In this document: positions 14,367-16,948 of the stretch, in pieces
How positions within the stretch are numbered: the stretch's first letter is position 1
Layout: the number at the start of each line of letters is the position of its first letter
Assembly (NCBI GenBank): GCA_016292575.1
Contig: JAEDIH010000026.1
Coordinates: 1 to 16,948 of the forward strand
Origin: Clostridiaceae bacterium
GTDB lineage: Bacteria > Bacillota > Clostridia > Oscillospirales > Acutalibacteraceae
DNA length: 16,948 nucleotides
Direction of reading: 5' to 3'
Position numbers and translations under genes: made by a program
Notes under the pieces: model-generated
What the model was told of the DNA's origin: nothing
What the model saw: only the letters and a program-made list of their open reading frames with translations
Database searches by the model: none

Positions 14367-16723
14367 TTTTCTTCGGTCTGTTCTTTTTCCTTGAGATAGT
14401 ACATTCTTGAATCGGTGTCCATGAGCAGTCTTGAAACACCGAGTTTGTATCCGCTGAGAACGAATGGCTGGTGAGGCTTGAGACCGGCGTTCATCAGAGC
14501 GTCACCGCCGACGGTGTATTCCTCTTTTTCCGTGCGCAGCTTAACTGTTTCAACAAGGAAGTCGTAAAGCTTGCTTTCTTCAATATCAATTTTTTTCGGC
14601 AGGGGAGTGTTGATTATCTCGCCGAGGTTGCGGACGGAGAAAAGCTGAGTGCGAGCCGAAAGCTCGTAGTCCTTTTCCTCGTCAAGACCGGTAAAGCGGA
14701 TAACGTCATTTCCCCAGTTGGGAGTAACGCGGTTGATGAAATAGCCGAGAATGCTCTCCTTTTTGTCGGGTGAGGTGATCTGCCACTTTGCAATGTTGTC
14801 AGTGAAAAAGTCGCCGATGCGGTCAAATTCGCCGAACTGCAAAAGGTATCTGTGCGCTTTGTAATATTCAATTTGCTTTTTAACCGCAGCTTTGTCAAAG
14901 CGCGAAAGATTTGTAACGTCAAGCTCATAGCCGAGCAGACCGAACGCGGCAACGTTAAAGCGGTGCTCGATTGATGACTGACGAAGGCAGGCGAAGGACG
15001 GAGAGCAGGCAACGTGCATAGTCATGACCGACTGCGGATAGCCGTAGGACGTGCCGGACTGAATGTATATCCTTTCAAGCGCGTCGGTGTCATCGCTCGT
15101 CCAGCACTGCGGCATATAGCAGAACGTTCCGAGGTCAAAGCGGTTTCCGCCGCTTGAGCAGGCCTCAAAAAGAATTTCTGGGAATCTTTCGGTCAGCGCG
15201 CCCCAGATCTCGTAAAGACCGAGCATGTATCTGTGGAAGAATTCACCGCTTCTTGCGCCCTTGCGGTGCGAGAAAACGTCCGTCATCTGGCGGTTGTTGT
15301 CCCATTTAATGTATTCGATGTTGCCGTATCTGAAAACGTCGGTCATTGTGTTGATAATATGTTCAACAACCTCAGGGTTTGTAAGGTCAAGCACAAGCTG
15401 ATTTCTGCCCTGCGACGGCTCGTAAACATCGGTCTTTATTGCCCAGTCGGGGTGCGCTCTGTAAAGGTCCGAGTCGGGCGAGACCATTTCCGGCTCTACC
15501 CAGAGACCGAACTTGAGACCCATTTCATTGATTTTTTTGGAAAGACCGTCAATTCCGGACGGAAGCTTCTTTTTGTTGATGTACCAGTCGCCGAGTGAGC
15601 ATTTGTCGTTGTTGCGCTTTCCGAACCAGCCGTCGTCAAGGACAAACATTTCGCCGCCTATTTCCTTTGTTGCTTTTGCAATGTCAAGAATTTTCTTCTC
15701 ATTAAAATTGAAGTATGTGGCCTCCCAGTTGTTGACAAGAATGGGACGCTCCTTGTTTTTCCAGTATCCTCTGACAATGTGTTCCTTAACAAAAGCGTGC
15801 ATATTGCGGCTCATTCCGTTAAGACCCTCGTTGCTGAAAGTGAGGACGCTTTCGGGAGTGTCAAAGCTCCGGTCGGGAGCAAGCAGCCATTCAAACTCAA
15901 AAGGATTGATACCGTTCTGGATTCTCAGAAGTCCGTGAGAGGAAATCTCGGTTTGTGCAATGTGGTTGCCTGAATAGACAAGGTTGAAGCCGTAGCATTC
16001 ACCGGCGTTTTCGGTGCATACTCCGCTTTTGACGGCGAAAAACGGGTTGTGGCGGTTTGAGCTTGTTCCCGTTGTGGATTCAATGCTGAATGTTCCCGAG
16101 GTGAGCTTATGTTCGTGCTTATAGCGCTCCCTGATCCATGCGCCGTCAAAGGTGAGAACGGTGTAATCACCCCTTTGCAGGTCAAGCTGCATACTCATTA
16201 GCGAGCGGATTTTGATATTTTTACTGCTCTTGTTATAGAGCCTGACGCTTCTTGTGATAACGTTGCATTCCTCAAACACAGTGTAGAACAGGTGAAGCTC
16301 CGCTTTAAGAATCTTGTCCTCAAGAACAACTGTCAGTGTTTCGCTGTCGCCGTAGCTGGAGGGAAGACCGTGCAAAACGGGCTTTACCTTGCTGACGTTG
16401 TGGGATTTGTAGAGAAAGTCGGTTGTAAAGTTGTCGTCGGCGGAGAGCAGCCGCATTGAGCTTTGGCGGTAATCGCCCTTGCCGTACGAGGAATACTCAA
16501 GCGCAATGTGGTCAAGTGAAAGCGAGGTGTCCTCCTGCGAGCGGGGAGTGGCGTTGCTGTAGCCGCACTCATGCTTGTCAAACATAAAGGAAAAATCAGC
16601 GCTGTTCCTGATTTTTTTGCCGTAATACATGGCTTCAAGCTGACCCGAGGGGAGGGCGCGGAAAATATAGCTGGTTTTTTCTGTCTGAAGATGGAAAACG
16701 TTGTCCTTGTTTACATAAATCAT
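14363..16723 (-). CDS. GH36-family alpha-galactosidase / alpha-N-acetylgalactosaminidase
   Basis: A 786-residue cytoplasmic glycoside hydrolase of family 36 (melibiase type), no signal peptide. GGAGGAG (16735-16729) lies five nt before the ATG. An N-terminal beta-supersandwich (about 1-320) is followed by a TIM barrel: VLDDGWFG at 361-368, KFGLWVEPEMVSPDS at about 404-418, the nucleophile in YIKWDNNR (D475) and the acid/base aspartate in CWTSDDTD (544-545). Intact relatives more often read KWDMNR, so N476 is a small deviation. A beta-sandwich tail follows about residue 650. The enzyme removes terminal alpha-galactose from oligosaccharides, but some GH36 members act on alpha-GalNAc. Being the first gene of an operon with a NahK-type kinase makes alpha-GalNAc or Gal-alpha/GalNAc-containing host glycans worth considering. 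Family is firm; linkage and sugar are not. Confidence 0.93.
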   Translation of the reverse strand: MIYVNKDNVFHLQTEKTSYIFRALPSGQLEAMYYGKKIRNSADFSFMFDKHECGYSNATPRSQEDTSLSLDHIALEYSSYGKGDYRQSSMRLLSADDNFTTDFLYKSHNVSKVKPVLHGLPSSYGDSETLTVVLEDKILKAELHLFYTVFEECNVITRSVRLYNKSSKNIKIRSLMSMQLDLQRGDYTVLTFDGAWIRERYKHEHKLTSGTFSIESTTGTSSNRHNPFFAVKSGVCTENAGECYGFNLVYSGNHIAQTEISSHGLLRIQNGINPFEFEWLLAPDRSFDTPESVLTFSNEGLNGMSRNMHAFVKEHIVRGYWKNKERPILVNNWEATYFNFNEKKILDIAKATKEIGGEMFVLDDGWFGKRNNDKCSLGDWYINKKKLPSGIDGLSKKINEMGLKFGLWVEPEMVSPDSDLYRAHPDWAIKTDVYEPSQGRNQLVLDLTNPEVVEHIINTMTDVFRYGNIEYIKWDNNRQMTDVFSHRKGARSGEFFHRYMLGLYEIWGALTERFPEILFEACSSGGNRFDLGTFCYMPQCWTSDDTDALERIYIQSGTSYGYPQSVMTMHVACSPSFACLRQSSIEHRFNVAAFGLLGYELDVTNLSRFDKAAVKKQIEYYKAHRYLLQFGEFDRIGDFFTDNIAKWQITSPDKKESILGYFINRVTPNWGNDVIRFTGLDEEKDYELSARTQLFSVRNLGEIINTPLPKKIDIEESKLYDFLVETVKLRTEKEEYTVGGDALMNAGLKPHQPFVLSGYKLGVSRLLMDTDSRMYYLKEKEQTEEK

Positions 16724-16740
16724 ATTTTCTCCTCCGATTA

Positions 16741-16755
16741 GGCGGATTTGCCGCC
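16741..16755 (-). promoter_or_regulatory. Leader hairpin just upstream of the GH36 ribosome-binding site
   Basis: On the minus strand GGCGG-CAAAT-CCGCC forms a 5-bp GC-only hairpin in the 5' leader, ending six nt before the GGAGGAG Shine-Dalgarno (16735-16729). A weaker alternative pairing, TCCG with CGGA, would reach into the Shine-Dalgarno. It may affect mRNA stability or initiation. It is too small for a known riboswitch. Confidence 0.35.
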
Positions 16756-16771
16756 GGAAAGTTTTGTATAT

Positions 16772-16800
16772 ATTTTATACTATATGAGAGATAATGTCAA
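16772..16800 (-). promoter_or_regulatory. Strong sigma-A-type promoter of the GH36-CBM9-NahK operon
   Basis: On the minus strand a perfect TTGACA (16800-16795) and TAAAAT (16777-16772) are separated by 17 nt, giving a start near 16765 and a leader of about 40 nt. Directly upstream of the -35 is the palindrome TCTTTT-G-AAAAGA (16801-16813), a possible regulator site. Confidence 0.82.
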
Positions 16801-16828
16801 TCTTTTGAAAAGAAAGGACAAGCAGCCT

Positions 16829-16913
16829 CAAAAACAAAAAATCAAAAAATCAAAGTAAAAATAGAATAAAAAATAAAAAGAAAAAAGAAAAAGAAAAAGC
16901 TTTGAAAAATTTT
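16829..16913. other. A-tract-rich segment between divergent promoters
   Basis: About 85 nt made almost wholly of A runs broken by single G, T or C on the plus strand, with AAAAAATC repeated near 16840-16850 and AAAAAG-type units at 16875-16899, ending at AAAGCTTT (16896-16903). It has no coding potential. It could act as bent or UP-element-like DNA for the promoters on either side. Confidence 0.5.
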
Positions 16914-16914
16914 G

Positions 16915-16948
16915 CAAAAGGTATTGACATTTACCCTTTGATTTACTA
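16915..16948 (+). promoter_or_regulatory. Divergent promoter with palindromic operator, cut by window end
   Basis: A perfect TTGACA (16924-16929) is followed after exactly 17 nt by TA at the window end, the first two bases expected of a -10 box. An imperfect palindrome CAAAAGGTA-N8-TACCCTTTG (16915-16923 and 16932-16940, one mismatch in nine) centres on the -35, a typical position for a repressor. The gene it would drive lies outside the window and points away from the GH36 operon. Confidence 0.5.

Noticed and set aside
16825..16900. A-rich repeats as a CRISPR or tandem-repeat array
   Set aside because: No constant repeat with unique spacers; only low-complexity A runs.

Overview
The window looks like chromosomal DNA of a Gram-positive gut anaerobe in the Clostridia, most likely Oscillospiraceae/Ruminococcus-like. 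This is inferred from Shine-Dalgarno sites of AAGGAG/GGAGG type, Gram-positive signal peptides, a secreted CotH protein with an InlB-type (Listeria-Bacteroides) repeat, choline-binding-like cell-wall repeats, and NahK/GH36 sugar genes. No rRNA, tRNA, CRISPR array or prophage was seen.

Layout. (a) Positions 1-694 contain no intact gene. They hold three hairpins and a decayed IS66-type transposase remnant on the minus strand. (b) A sigma-A-type promoter at 695-723 starts a two-gene unit of large secreted proteins. The first is a CotH-family kinase-like protein (753-2768). The second is a 1755-residue multidomain protein (2844-8111) with an N-terminal phosphodiester glycosidase domain, a purple-acid-phosphatase-type metallophosphatase domain, wall-binding GW/YYF repeats and Cys-rich knuckles. 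It is closed by a clear terminator at 8124-8157. (c) A second promoter (8215-8243) drives an MFS transporter (8291-9709) and, 17 nt later, a WYL-domain regulator (9727-10737). (d) An extended SDR (NAD(P)-dependent epimerase/dehydratase-like) with an unusual C-terminal zinc-ribbon follows (10893-12398), ending at a perfect 14-bp hairpin. (e) A convergent intergenic region with three hairpins separates it from a minus-strand operon. That operon is read right to left from a strong promoter at 16772-16800: GH36 alpha-galactosidase-type enzyme, cytoplasmic CBM9-like protein, and NahK-type N-acetylhexosamine 1-kinase, with overlapping ends (4 nt and 8 nt). (f) The right edge is A-rich and carries the start of a divergent promoter, with a palindrome, pointing out of the window.

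How the genes may work together. The minus-strand operon is a coherent cytoplasmic module: GH36 would release an alpha-linked galactose or GalNAc, and the NahK homologue would phosphorylate an N-acetylhexosamine at C1. The left unit is extracellular and built around phosphate chemistry: a kinase-fold protein next to a protein that could remove a sugar phosphodiester and then the exposed phosphate. Both secreted proteins lack an LPXTG signal and end in a similar aromatic/basic amphipathic tail, the most unusual pattern in the window. The most notable candidate for an undescribed system is this kinase/phosphodiesterase surface pair with its shared tail.
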